Of a DNA stretch of 64,000 nt, positions 43,352-51,264 are shown piece by piece. The translations under genes were made by a program, and so were the position numbers. Source of the stretch: Firm-04 sp964463355 (lineage in GTDB: Bacteria; Bacillota; Clostridia; Oscillospirales; Ruminococcaceae); the NCBI GenBank assembly GCA_964463355.1, contig CAYXBP010000006.1, positions 1-64,000 on the forward strand, read 5' to 3'. The notes beneath the pieces are model-generated. The model was not told the origin of the DNA. It saw nothing but the letters and a program-made list of their open reading frames with translations, and ran no database searches. Numbering within the stretch: position 1 is the first letter of the stretch; every line of letters begins with the position of its first letter.

Positions 43352-43674
43352 TGAAAAGGAAGCACGGTGGCATCAATTGTATGTTCTCTTAGTATCATGC
43401 AGATTACAGAGAGCAAAGGGAGCTTTTCTTCATCTTGTTCCTTCTGGCAAGACTACCTGCCTCATATATGCAGAAAGCGTACGAATTATTCGTACGCTTT
43501 CTGTATCGTAACTTAACTTGTAATTAATGTGACGGATCCCATTCCGTCAGCCGATGAATAGCCTGCTTTGTAAAGCGTTACGGTATGTGTGCTATACCGC
43601 TATTGAAAACAAAATTGCTTCTATTGCCCATACAATCAGTACTCGTACCTTCGGCGCGCCATTGGTTATGTTAT
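43352..43674. other. Gap with one terminator
   Basis: Apart from the hairpin at 43471-43503 I see no gene or promoter in this 320-base stretch between convergent genes. Confidence 0.6.
43471..43503. terminator. Terminator between MBL hydrolase and the ABC locus
   Basis: CAGAAAGCGTACGA/TCGTACGCTTTCTG, a perfect 14-base stem usable from both sides. Confidence 0.85.
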
Positions 43675-44306
43675 CTATGCAAGTGGTGTCAGCACGCCTT
43701 TATCCATCTCGCAGACGGTATCGCAGAGTACTGAAATATCCTCTGCACTATGAGAGGCAAGGAGAATGGTTTTCCCCTGCTCTTTTAATTTCAGCAGGTA
43801 TTGACGCATATCCGCAACGCCATCTTTATCCAGACCGTTCATAGGCTCGTCCAGAATCAGCAAATCAGGATCTTCCATAATTGCCTGTGCCAATCCCAGA
43901 CGCTGCCGCATACCCAAAGAATACTTCCGTTCATGGCGTTTTAACTCTGGATCAAGCCCTACTTGTTTCATGGTTTCCTTGATTTTGGCACCGTCGATTT
44001 TCTTGTTTAAATCTGCAAGCAATTTTAGATTCTTGTAGCCAGAATAGTAGGGAATAAACCCTGGTGTTTCAATGATGATACCGACGTTTTCTGGAAAATC
44101 GCAGTCCTTGCCGATTTGTTTGCTGCTCACATGAACCGTGCCTCCTGTAGGGCGCACAAAGCCGCAGATGCACTTCATCAGCATGGTTTTGCCACTACCA
44201 TTTCTGCCAATCAGCCCATGAATCTTTCCTTTTTCAAATGTAACATTGATGTGCTTTAGGATTTCTGTTTTTTGATGGTCAGAGAAAGGTCTTTGATCTC
44301 AATCAT
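43675..44306 (-). CDS. ABC transporter ATPase, frameshifted at an A6 tract
   Basis: Energises export by the two permeases encoded just upstream. The first 16 codons (MIEIKDLSLTIKKQKS) run from an ATG with GGAGGTG and then hit TAA; moving back one base at the A6 run (44268-44273) gives TEILKHINVTFEKGKIHGLIGRNGSGKT and continues intact to the end. Walker A GRNGSGKT, signature YSLGMRQRLGLA and Walker B LLILDEPMNGLD are all present, so only one base is wrong. About 210 residues, short of the usual 230-300. Either an assembly or sequencing indel, a recent mutation, or programmed slippage on AAA AAA. Its start shares ATGA with the permease stop. Confidence 0.82.
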
Positions 44307-45172
44307 TGTAACACCTCCGTGGATTCAAATTCTGCCCGTCGAATCAGCACAGCGCAAAGAATTAACAGCACGCCGATGCAGCAACCAAAATACAAATATG
44401 AACTGCCAATCGGATAAATGGGTGTGCTAAGAATCTCCGTATAATGCAGCCAGATGATGCTGTTTGCCATGGGGAATGCCCACATGGCATTCACCTTTGC
44501 TGCGCAGGTTGCCACACCTGCCATAACGATGGCATAGGTGCAGAACAGCCCCAGACTGCGCTTCTTCATCAGAGAGAAAACAAGAAGAACCATCATCAGC
44601 AGGAAAAAATACAGTACCACCAGTGAGAACGTATATACCAGCGTCATGCCCAATGGGATCTGGTTATAGAGATTAGGCGGCAATAATTCGGCGGTAAAGC
44701 TGTCCGCGTCTTGAGGAAATGTAACGGCGTAAAACCGGGTGGATTCGCTCCACTCCAAGCCAAAACAAGAGCCGCTTGCAGAAAGAATCCCAACTGCGAT
44801 AAAAATCACGCCTAGATAGGTTACAATGCTCATGAGCGAGAACAAAATCTGCCCCACCAGCCATGCTCTTTTGCCCGTGCGAGAAAGATACATCAGAGAG
44901 TTTGGTTCGATGACAGGGTAGTCGCTTTGCAGAATCAGAAACACCGAAGGCAGTAGCAACACCAGCAGACCCGAATTGCCTACTGCGATGATCGGCTCAA
45001 AAATATTCATGGGGATGCCCATCTTCTGCGCTCGTTCCAGTAAGGGAACCACTGCCAGCGTGTAAATCACGATGATCAGAATGCCGCCGATGAGCATTCT
45101 GGGATTGCGCAGCCATTTGATGTACTCTGTTTTGGCGATGCGCAGGCTTTTTGTCGCAAATCGATCATTCAC
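44303..45172 (-). CDS. ABC-2 type permease II (GTG start)
   Basis: About 289 residues with six helices and a long extracytoplasmic loop between helices 3 and 4 (residues about 140-185). Start: AGGAGG stands about 10 bases before GTG 45172; a TTG further upstream includes the RBS itself. It overlaps permease I by 8 bases and the ATPase by 4, so the three are translationally coupled and likely form one transporter, with the two permeases as a heterodimer. Substrate unknown; such small ABC-2 units often move peptides or protect from them. Confidence 0.8.
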   Translation of the reverse strand: MNDRFATKSLRIAKTEYIKWLRNPRMLIGGILIIVIYTLAVVPLLERAQKMGIPMNIFEPIIAVGNSGLLVLLLPSVFLILQSDYPVIEPNSLMYLSRTGKRAWLVGQILFSLMSIVTYLGVIFIAVGILSASGSCFGLEWSESTRFYAVTFPQDADSFTAELLPPNLYNQIPLGMTLVYTFSLVVLYFFLLMMVLLVFSLMKKRSLGLFCTYAIVMAGVATCAAKVNAMWAFPMANSIIWLHYTEILSTPIYPIGSSYLYFGCCIGVLLILCAVLIRRAEFESTEVLQ

Positions 45173-46076
45173 CGCAATCCACCCTCCTATTCGCAATCAG
45201 ATAGTAGGCAACGCAAAGTAGCAAGGCAAAACCCAAATCAATACCCAATACCCAAGCCTGGTAGTCGTTACTGTAGTTTATGAGCGAAGCAAGTGCCACT
45301 GGATTGGTCATGGTTGTAAATTTGCTTAGACTTTGGTTTATGTTTTCAAAATCTGCATAAGCCTTGAGGGAAAGCCGCATATTGATCTGTGACCAGCCAT
45401 AGAAGATGAAAAACGGCATACACAGCACGATGTAGGGGTTCTTCACAAATGCGGAAAATAACAGTGCAAGTAGTGAGTTACAACCGCTGTACAGAAACAT
45501 CTGCCCAAGCTGCACGATAATAGGCAAAAGATATTGCTGTTTTGCAAACGCATCGGCATACCACGCAGGTTTCTCCCATGTCAGCGATTCCAGAAAAATT
45601 GCAACTTCCTGCTCAGAATAAGCATTAATGGAGGGAAACAGCAGCCATACAACAATGCCAAACAGAGCATAGCCCAATGCAACCCCCAATCCTCCGCAGA
45701 GGAACGTAGTGCAAATATTACCTACCTGATAACGCCTTTTGCCGATTCGGCTAATGGTAAAGCGGGCACTTTGTGTAATGCGGTTATTAATAATAGTAGG
45801 CACAAATGGAAATGCTGAGAGGATTGGGGTGAACATGGCAAACCATGTGCCGCACCCTGCGGAGCAGAACACATTCCATGCGTTGAGTTTGAAATCTGTC
45901 ATGATCATCTCACGACGAAACAACAACTGCAAAATCATCAGGTCATCTTGATTTTTGGGATCTTTGACGATGACTGCGGTAAAGCACAGCGCAAAGGATG
46001 CCAGCACGCAATACCAAAAGGTATTGCTGCCCAATGTGCGCCGCAGGTTTACGCCGATGTAACGGATCAGGCGCAA
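45165..46076 (-). CDS. ABC-2 type permease I (TTG start)
   Basis: 303 residues, six helices. MRLIRYIGVNLRRTLGSNTFW at the start, then TPILSAFPFVPTIINNRITQSARFTISRIGKRRYQVGNICTTFLCGGLGVALG, the portion also found in the half-length permease at 48782-49174. TTG start with AAGGGAGGTG 6 bases upstream. Upstream neighbour is the sensor-only protein, 18 bases away; downstream is permease II with an 8-base overlap. Confidence 0.8.
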   Translation of the reverse strand: MRLIRYIGVNLRRTLGSNTFWYCVLASFALCFTAVIVKDPKNQDDLMILQLLFRREMIMTDFKLNAWNVFCSAGCGTWFAMFTPILSAFPFVPTIINNRITQSARFTISRIGKRRYQVGNICTTFLCGGLGVALGYALFGIVVWLLFPSINAYSEQEVAIFLESLTWEKPAWYADAFAKQQYLLPIIVQLGQMFLYSGCNSLLALLFSAFVKNPYIVLCMPFFIFYGWSQINMRLSLKAYADFENINQSLSKFTTMTNPVALASLINYSNDYQAWVLGIDLGFALLLCVAYYLIANRRVDCGE

Positions 46077-46094
46077 TCAGAACACCTCCCTTTT

Positions 46095-46646
46095 TTACTT
46101 TTTGTAATAGTGGAAGTTCTCGCCATCCAGCGCATCTACATGGATCAGCATAAACACCAGCATGATCCACAGCTGCCGAATTTGACCTTTTATAGAGCTT
46201 TTTTTCGGATGAAGAATAATGACAGTACAGGTTTCGGCTATAAATAATGCGTCCTGTAGAAGAATCGCACCTACAAGTCGCACAGTGGACATGGTATTCA
46301 GGTCTTGCAGATTAACACTGTAGATGAGGACGCAAAGCTGCTCAGCGACAATTGTAGTGCAGGCAGAAATTCCCGCAATGAGCAATAGGGTTTTTATTTT
46401 GCTCCATAGATTTCCCCGAAACAAAAGCCAATACACTAGCGTACAGCTTGCCAACTTCAGAATGCTAATAAAAGAATACGACCAATCCGAATAGATCGTA
46501 ATCAGCATAACGGCTATTGTAGGTGAGGCAGCGAGCATAACGGTTAATGGAAATGCAAACCGTTTTTGAGTAAGCTGACTCCAGAAAAATACATGGATCG
46601 TAACCTGAATCACTACTTGCAGAATAAATATACTGATGTCAAACAT
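46095..46646 (-). CDS. Stand-alone sensor-like membrane protein (kinase domain missing)
   Basis: 183 residues, five or six helices, ending in a short polar tail (DALDGENFHYYKK). It resembles the N-terminal membrane half of the GHKL kinase encoded just before it: QVTIHVFFWSQLTQKRF against QCFIYVFCWNQLLPHRF, with helices in the same order and similar loops such as FRGNLWSKIKTLLLIAG against YSGSRKGKLGIWIATES. No dimerisation or ATPase domain follows. It overlaps the kinase gene by 8 bases. It may be a decoy or partner receptor, or a truncated copy kept by drift. Confidence 0.65.
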   Translation of the reverse strand: MFDISIFILQVVIQVTIHVFFWSQLTQKRFAFPLTVMLAASPTIAVMLITIYSDWSYSFISILKLASCTLVYWLLFRGNLWSKIKTLLLIAGISACTTIVAEQLCVLIYSVNLQDLNTMSTVRLVGAILLQDALFIAETCTVIILHPKKSSIKGQIRQLWIMLVFMLIHVDALDGENFHYYKK

Positions 46647-47964
46647 GAGGATTCATCTCTTCTCTTGCTGTGATAGGCAGGTGTAGCCTGGCAGTTACTA
46701 TTTTATCATTACGCTGTAGCGCAAAACTGCCCCGATACTTCTGCGCAATGCTTTCTACTATTTTAGTGCCGTGTCCATGCCCGATGATACTTGTATCATC
46801 GGGTTGTGTTGTGTCATGAGGAAAGTCCACCCAACCATAGCTGTTTGCGACAGTCACAACAAAACAATCTTGCTCTACAACACTTTGCAATTGAATAAAA
46901 TGATCTTTGAGATTGGTATCATTGCTGCAAGAATGAATGGCGTTATCCAGTAGATTTACAAATATGCTACACAGATCAAAATTGCTGAATGGTAAAGGCA
47001 CTGCAAAATCCTGCAAGCAAAACTCTGTGTGAATACCATACTGCGTCGCTTTTTGCGTTTTCAGACGCAGCACGGCATCAATTACAGGTATATTGCAAAA
47101 ATGCTGATCGGTTGTGATAGTATCCGCTATGGTGTTGTGCGATTGCAGCACCCTTTCCGATGCGTTCAATGTCTGCACAGTATTCATCAGATTTTGCATA
47201 TCTTGCCGCAGTAATGCCACATCTTTGAAACGCTGTTCTGCCAACAGATAGTAACTGTAAGTATAATCTTGTTGCAAACGGATATGTTCCAGTTCTTGGG
47301 CTTGCCTGGTTAACTCCCAGTTATGCAGGGCGGTAGTATACTGGATATATATCAGAATAAACAGTATCATCTGAAAGGCCGAATGCACCAGGCAATTCAG
47401 ATTTCGCTGCAATACAGCTCGATTTGCAAACTGTACACATGAAAACCCAAAATGTATGATAGCGGAACAAAGCGCGATAAGCGTTTGTGTGGATTTGTAT
47501 GTTCGCAACGTGCTTTTTTTGTTGTATAGTAAGCCTACAATAATACTGACTATCAGCAGAACATTGTTAAGCAAAATTACACCGCCGATGGTATCATTCT
47601 TACTCAATGCTATCTGATCAATAGGAATGTTGCATAAAAAAGAGAACAACATCTCTACTGGAAAAGTGCAAAGCAAGGAAATAGATTCTGTGGCGATCCA
47701 GATTCCGAGTTTTCCCTTTCTGCTTCCACTATATAAAATAAAAATAACGGATAGCGCTGAAAATATTTTTATAATGTTTGTCGCTGCATAGCTCAGTATT
47801 GCATGTTGATAGCAGAACATACTCAGAATATACAATGTGGTGGAATAAGGAACACCAATAAGGTATGTTTGCTTAAAACGGTGCGGTAGAAGCTGATTCC
47901 AACAGAACACATAAATGAAACATTGTGTGACCATGGTCAGCCAGTAAGCCGTTTCTAAAATCAT
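46639..47964 (-). CDS. GHKL sensor kinase-like protein lacking the phospho-acceptor His
   Basis: 441 residues. Six helices (to about residue 215), a coiled stretch, then the dimerisation segment and an AgrC-type ATPase domain: N-box NLLDNAIHSC (about 337-346) and G-box GHGHGTKIVESIA (about 395-407). In AgrC-like kinases the dimerisation helix carries RHD-x-x-N-H/I-L; here it reads LLRQDMQNLMN, with Gln254 where His is expected. ATP binding may persist without autophosphorylation. It overlaps the LytTR regulator gene by 4 bases and would be its partner. Confidence 0.85.
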   Translation of the reverse strand: MILETAYWLTMVTQCFIYVFCWNQLLPHRFKQTYLIGVPYSTTLYILSMFCYQHAILSYAATNIIKIFSALSVIFILYSGSRKGKLGIWIATESISLLCTFPVEMLFSFLCNIPIDQIALSKNDTIGGVILLNNVLLIVSIIVGLLYNKKSTLRTYKSTQTLIALCSAIIHFGFSCVQFANRAVLQRNLNCLVHSAFQMILFILIYIQYTTALHNWELTRQAQELEHIRLQQDYTYSYYLLAEQRFKDVALLRQDMQNLMNTVQTLNASERVLQSHNTIADTITTDQHFCNIPVIDAVLRLKTQKATQYGIHTEFCLQDFAVPLPFSNFDLCSIFVNLLDNAIHSCSNDTNLKDHFIQLQSVVEQDCFVVTVANSYGWVDFPHDTTQPDDTSIIGHGHGTKIVESIAQKYRGSFALQRNDKIVTARLHLPITAREEMNPHV

Positions 47965-48677
47965 GTCAATTCACCCAAATAATGTAAAAAGCTCTCACGT
48001 ATAGCCTTGTAATGAGATTGACTACAGGGTAGCTGTTTCCCAGTTTCCAGAGATATGTTGTACCGTTTAATAGATGTAACATAATGCAGATTTACAGCAA
48101 AGCTGTAGTGACAACGGACGATATACGGTGGGAACTGTTCTTCTAACCAGTCCAGCTTTTGTGGTATGGATGCTATTACTTCACCGGCAGCATTATGGCA
48201 AAGGCATTTCCGGCTACGAATTTCAATGTATGTAATATCGCTCAAGGGCAGCTTTATTACTTGACTTGCCGTTGGGGTATAAGTCAGAAAATCCTTATGG
48301 CGATTTGGCTGTTTTAGGTTTCGCAGACACATTCCTATTTGCTCTGTACGAAAGGGCTTGACCAGAAAACCAACGGGAGATACAGAAAAAATCGTTTCGC
48401 AATATTTGATATGTGCGGTAATAAACACAATGTTGATTTCTGGGAAGTTCTTTCGAACCATTTGCGCAAAAGCGATACCTGAGGTATGTTCCTCCAGTTC
48501 AATGTCGATGAATATCACATCTGTTTGCTGTCCGATTCGTCCCAAAGCCTCCGCAGCCTTTGTCGCACCATAGATCTTTGTAGTGTTGGGAGAGTAAAAG
48601 TTTCGCAGTAGACTGATCAGCTGCTTACAGGCATTTTGGTCATCATCGTAGATGACAATCTCGTTAGGTGCTATCAT
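47961..48677 (-). CDS. LytTR-family response regulator
   Basis: 238 residues. Receiver domain with acidic DDD at 11-13, phospho-acceptor Asp58 (VIFIDIEL), and late Thr/Lys (FITAHI, LVKPF); then a LytTR DNA-binding domain (ITYIEIRSRKCLCHN, FPPYIVRCHYSFAVNLHYVTSIKR). AgrA/VirR class. GGAG is 9 bases before ATG 48677; an in-frame TTG at 48692 overlaps it. It has its own promoter and starts the kinase-transporter transcript. If the partner kinase cannot phosphorylate, the regulator may be driven by another donor. Confidence 0.93.
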   Translation of the reverse strand: MIAPNEIVIYDDDQNACKQLISLLRNFYSPNTTKIYGATKAAEALGRIGQQTDVIFIDIELEEHTSGIAFAQMVRKNFPEINIVFITAHIKYCETIFSVSPVGFLVKPFRTEQIGMCLRNLKQPNRHKDFLTYTPTASQVIKLPLSDITYIEIRSRKCLCHNAAGEVIASIPQKLDWLEEQFPPYIVRCHYSFAVNLHYVTSIKRYNISLETGKQLPCSQSHYKAIRESFLHYLGELT

Positions 48678-48710
48678 TCTATCACGCTCCAAGCTTGATT
48701 TTCATCATTT

Positions 48711-48738
48711 ATTATATCAAGTGCGCGCAAAAAATCAA
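48711..48738 (-). promoter_or_regulatory. Promoter of the regulator-transporter operon
   Basis: Minus strand TTGATT, 16-base spacer, TATAAT, about 35 bases before the regulator start. Confidence 0.65.
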
Positions 48739-48781
48739 GCGGATTTTTGTCTGATATTTCTTATTTTTGCCAGTTTTTGCT

Positions 48782-49174
48782 TTATTTTTGTGTACTGAGT
48801 TGTGAAAGTGGAACAAAAAATATGACAAATCCACCCACCATGCAGGCGATCGCTTTGGCAAAAAAATAGGAGCGTACACCGCCTCTTGCAGCCAGCGGGA
48901 AATATGCGTGCAATTTTCGATCTACGGCAAAGGAAGTTGCGAATGGAAACAATGATAATATCGGCAAAATAAAATACAAAATATCGCTTGGCATAGAATT
49001 TGAGCAAAAGAGATAAGCATAAACACAATCTGGTATAGCAGAGATATCATTGCCTTTCAAATGATTCATTAGCATTAGCGAGAAAGGAAACAGAAAAGCA
49101 AAAGCGAGCATCAGGCTAAAGGAGATCCGAAAGCCGCGTTTTAAGAACATTAACTTACATTGTGTATGAATCAT
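48782..49174 (-). CDS. Half-length ABC-2 permease-like protein
   Basis: 130 residues, three or four helices. The segment LPILSLFPFATSFAVDRK...RSYFFAKAIACMVGGFVIFFVPL lines up with the middle of permease I (TPILSAFPFVPTIINNR...RRYQVGNICTTFLCGGLGVALG). It stops where permease I goes on with its second half, after a short STQK tail. AAAGGAGG lies 7 bases before ATG 49174, so it may still be translated. Truncated permease or a small subunit on its own; the lack of any second-half remnant downstream favours a deletion. Confidence 0.6.
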   Translation of the reverse strand: MIHTQCKLMFLKRGFRISFSLMLAFAFLFPFSLMLMNHLKGNDISAIPDCVYAYLFCSNSMPSDILYFILPILSLFPFATSFAVDRKLHAYFPLAARGGVRSYFFAKAIACMVGGFVIFFVPLSQLSTQK

Positions 49175-49190
49175 ATGTGTTGTTCCTCCT

Positions 49191-49931
49191 TTATTTGTCG
49201 CTAATTGCAGCAAGCGTTCCTTCATCCTTTGTGGAAATACCATAGTAATCAAACATATCCTGTTTTGCCGTGTGGTATGCATCTACCATTTCCTGCTTGC
49301 AGTAAAACACCTCGTTTTCGTGGTAATCACTATATATACAGTTGGGACTGTCACTCAGGCGGTTTTCTGTGTTTTGCAAATCGTAGCTAAAATTGAGAAT
49401 CTGGTATAAAGTAACCTGTTCTGCCGGTAAAGGTACGGCTTTAATTGCAACCAAATAGGTATGCCCCTTTTTGAGATAGTTGACCCCACCCTGAAAGTGT
49501 AGTTCTGTTTCTTTCTGCCCTTGCGGTATTAGTGTGATTATTTGTGAGAAAGTATTAAGGCGAATTAAGTCGATAGTCTGCCCTTCTAAAGTGGTATCGC
49601 CTTCTAGTACTTGCTTGATTTCCATTGAATATACGGTACAACTATCGGCATAGCGATTATCTCCCTTAGATTCAGCAAGTACTACCATCGTTTCATATCC
49701 AAATTGCTCAGACGCTTTTTGCATCGCTGCACGTTGTTCTTCGGCAGTTTGAACTGAGCTAGCATTGGCATCTTCATTATAAGCAAAATGTAGCCTTGCT
49801 GGCAGATCTGCGACTGCGGTTTCATCACCAGTAACCAGAAGCCTGTAATCATGTACATTGTTGCGCACAAGCAGAAGCGACACCACGCCAAGCACTATGA
49901 TGATCGCCTGTATTAGGAAGAATTTACGCAT
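49191..49931 (-). CDS. Membrane-anchored exported protein of the secretion locus
   Basis: 246 residues: one N-terminal helix (FFLIQAIIIVLGVVSLLLV) and an extracytoplasmic domain of about 220 residues with Tyr-rich C-terminal part (MVDAYHTAKQDMFDYYGISTKDEG). GGAAAGGAG precedes ATG 49931. I do not recognise the family; the beta-rich middle (TLEGQTIDLIRLNTFSQIIT, FQGGVNYLKKGHTYLVAIKAV) resembles small extracellular beta domains found next to bacteriocin-like genes. A decayed second copy of its 3' end lies at 50669-50746. Gene order places it between the secreted protein and the half-permease. Confidence 0.7.
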   Translation of the reverse strand: MRKFFLIQAIIIVLGVVSLLLVRNNVHDYRLLVTGDETAVADLPARLHFAYNEDANASSVQTAEEQRAAMQKASEQFGYETMVVLAESKGDNRYADSCTVYSMEIKQVLEGDTTLEGQTIDLIRLNTFSQIITLIPQGQKETELHFQGGVNYLKKGHTYLVAIKAVPLPAEQVTLYQILNFSYDLQNTENRLSDSPNCIYSDYHENEVFYCKQEMVDAYHTAKQDMFDYYGISTKDEGTLAAISDK

Positions 49932-49983
49932 AAAGATGCTCCTTTCCAGTGTCAACGCGTGTGAATCATATATGCTTTCTTAT

Positions 49984-50019
49984 AATCAGGTCGATGCTAA
50001 ATGCAGCATCGACCTGATT
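49984..50019 (-). terminator. Hairpin after the secreted protein gene
   Basis: AATCAGGTCGATGCT/AGCATCGACCTGATT, a perfect 15-base stem just past the stop codon. No T-tract follows on the minus strand, so it may limit read-through or protect the mRNA end. Confidence 0.65.
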
Positions 50020-50025
50020 GGTTGT

Positions 50026-50441
50026 TTATGCGAACTCCCAGCTGCCAGAGATGATACGGTCGCCAGTACCCCACAAAATAGTGGAGCGGGTGTTGATAGC
50101 CCATAAATTAACAGGATACCCTGTGTAATAAAGAGTATCGTTAAACTCCCATGTACCTACACCTTTAAAGGTGTAAGTACCATAGACTGCACCACGGCTG
50201 TCCGTCAAAGTCATCTTCACATTGCCGTTGCCGCCACCCCAGTTTGTTATCTTTACTTCACCGCAGCTGACATTGGTAAAGTTTAGGTTGGTGGCTAAAG
50301 CAATTTCGCCTGTGTTCTGGATCCTTCTGTTGGTGAAAGTGCCATACAATGCTGACGCGGCAGCGGGCATTGCTGCTACCCCAAAAAGTGCTAATGTCGC
50401 GCCTGCGACAACGGCTTTTTTGCAATTTGCTTCATGTTCAT
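50026..50441 (-). CDS. Small secreted beta-rich protein, -1 frameshift inside the signal peptide
   Basis: ATG 50441 (RBS AGAGG, spacing 6) starts MNMKQIAKKPLSQARH and stops. A -1 shift at the A6 run (50416-50421) instead yields KQIAKKAVVAGATLALFGVA..., a textbook signal peptide with cleavage after AAASA, followed by a 107-residue mature domain (ALYGTFTNRR...GSWEFA) rich in Gly, Asn, Thr and aromatics. The local sequence GCA AAA AAG is the A_AAA_AAG heptamer that drives -1 slippage in dnaX. Alternatives are an assembly error or a real mutation. It has its own near-consensus promoter and begins the locus. Unknown family; candidate bacteriocin or signal protein. Confidence 0.6.
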
Positions 50442-50486
50442 GTGCATCCTCTTTATTAATTGCTGCCAATCAATGGCAACAACTGT

Positions 50487-50515
50487 GTTATAACATAGCC
50501 CTCTTTATTTGTCAA
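50487..50515 (-). promoter_or_regulatory. Promoter of the secreted protein gene
   Basis: Minus strand TTGACA, 17-base spacer, TATAAC. ACAGTTATT and ACAGTTGTT flank it (see findings), reminiscent of LytTR sites. Confidence 0.8.
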
Positions 50516-50668
50516 TAACTGTTTTCAAAAATATACAGCACATTTGCAAAATCGCCAATTCGCACATAAAATAGGCGCATTAATTCGCAGATTTGGAGCG
50601 CATTCACCAAAGCGAAAGAAAGCGATGCGCAGAAAGTCGTTTTTGTGATACAGTTTGAAGGCGCAATC

Positions 50669-50746
50669 TTAGGTGGACACATCCTTTGTAGAAATACCAT
50701 AATAATCAAACATATCTTGCTTTGCTTAATTGTAAGCATCCACCAT
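50669..50746 (-). pseudogene. Relic of the exported-protein gene
   Basis: Reads MVDAYN-stop-AKQDMFDYYGISTKDVST-stop, matching MVDAYHTAKQDMFDYYGISTKDEG at the end of the gene at 49191-49931 both in protein and in most bases. The rest of the copy is not recognisable. It shows that the locus once held a second copy. Confidence 0.75.
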
Positions 50747-50902
50747 AATCATACAGAGCAGTGCCAAAAGTGTCTATATGCACATAGGCACACCACAATT
50801 TCATGCGAATACAACCGCGCGCAACAATTGACAGGCGTGGCTGCCTGCGAACTATGAATCATATTCACTTACTTTACATAAACGACTGTGATATATAAAA
50901 AT

Positions 50903-50937
50903 AAAGACCGAAACGAACAATTCGTTCCGGTCTTTTG
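50903..50937 (-). terminator. Terminator of rpsF-ssb-rpsR
   Basis: AAAGACCG.AACGAA / TTCGTT.CGGTCTTT stem; on the minus strand a TTTATTTTTAT tract follows. Confidence 0.85.
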
Positions 50938-50951
50938 AAAGCAACTGAAAA

Positions 50952-51200
50952 TCAATCAGCGGTGTAGGGGAGCAAGGCAACATATCTTGCTCTCTTGATC
51001 GCTGCGGTCAGTGCACGCTGATGATATGCGCAAGTACCTGTAACGCGGCGGGGCAGAATCTTTGCACGCTCGGTCATGCACTTCTTCAGACGATTGATAT
51101 CCTTGTAGTCGATGTTTTGCACTTTATCCACGCAGAACATACAAACCTTCTTGCGGGGGCGCTTGCCTCCACGAGGGCTTCTCTCATGATCCATAGCCAT
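50952..51200 (-). CDS. rpsR: 30S ribosomal protein S18
   Basis: 82 residues: Arg/Lys-rich start (SPRGGKRPRKKVCMFC) and the conserved NIDYKDINRLKKCMTERAKILPRRVTGTCAYHQRALTAAIKRARYVALLPY. The Cys residues fit the zinc-binding (C+) form of S18. AAAGGAGGGA lies one base before an ATG at 51206, so ATG 51200 is taken. Last gene of rpsF-ssb-rpsR. Confidence 0.97.
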   Translation of the reverse strand: MAMDHERSPRGGKRPRKKVCMFCVDKVQNIDYKDINRLKKCMTERAKILPRRVTGTCAYHQRALTAAIKRARYVALLPYTAD

Positions 51201-51264
51201 TGTCATTCCCTCCTTTTCAGGAATCGTAATTGTGGGAACCTTTCATCGGTTTCCACGCAGTTGC

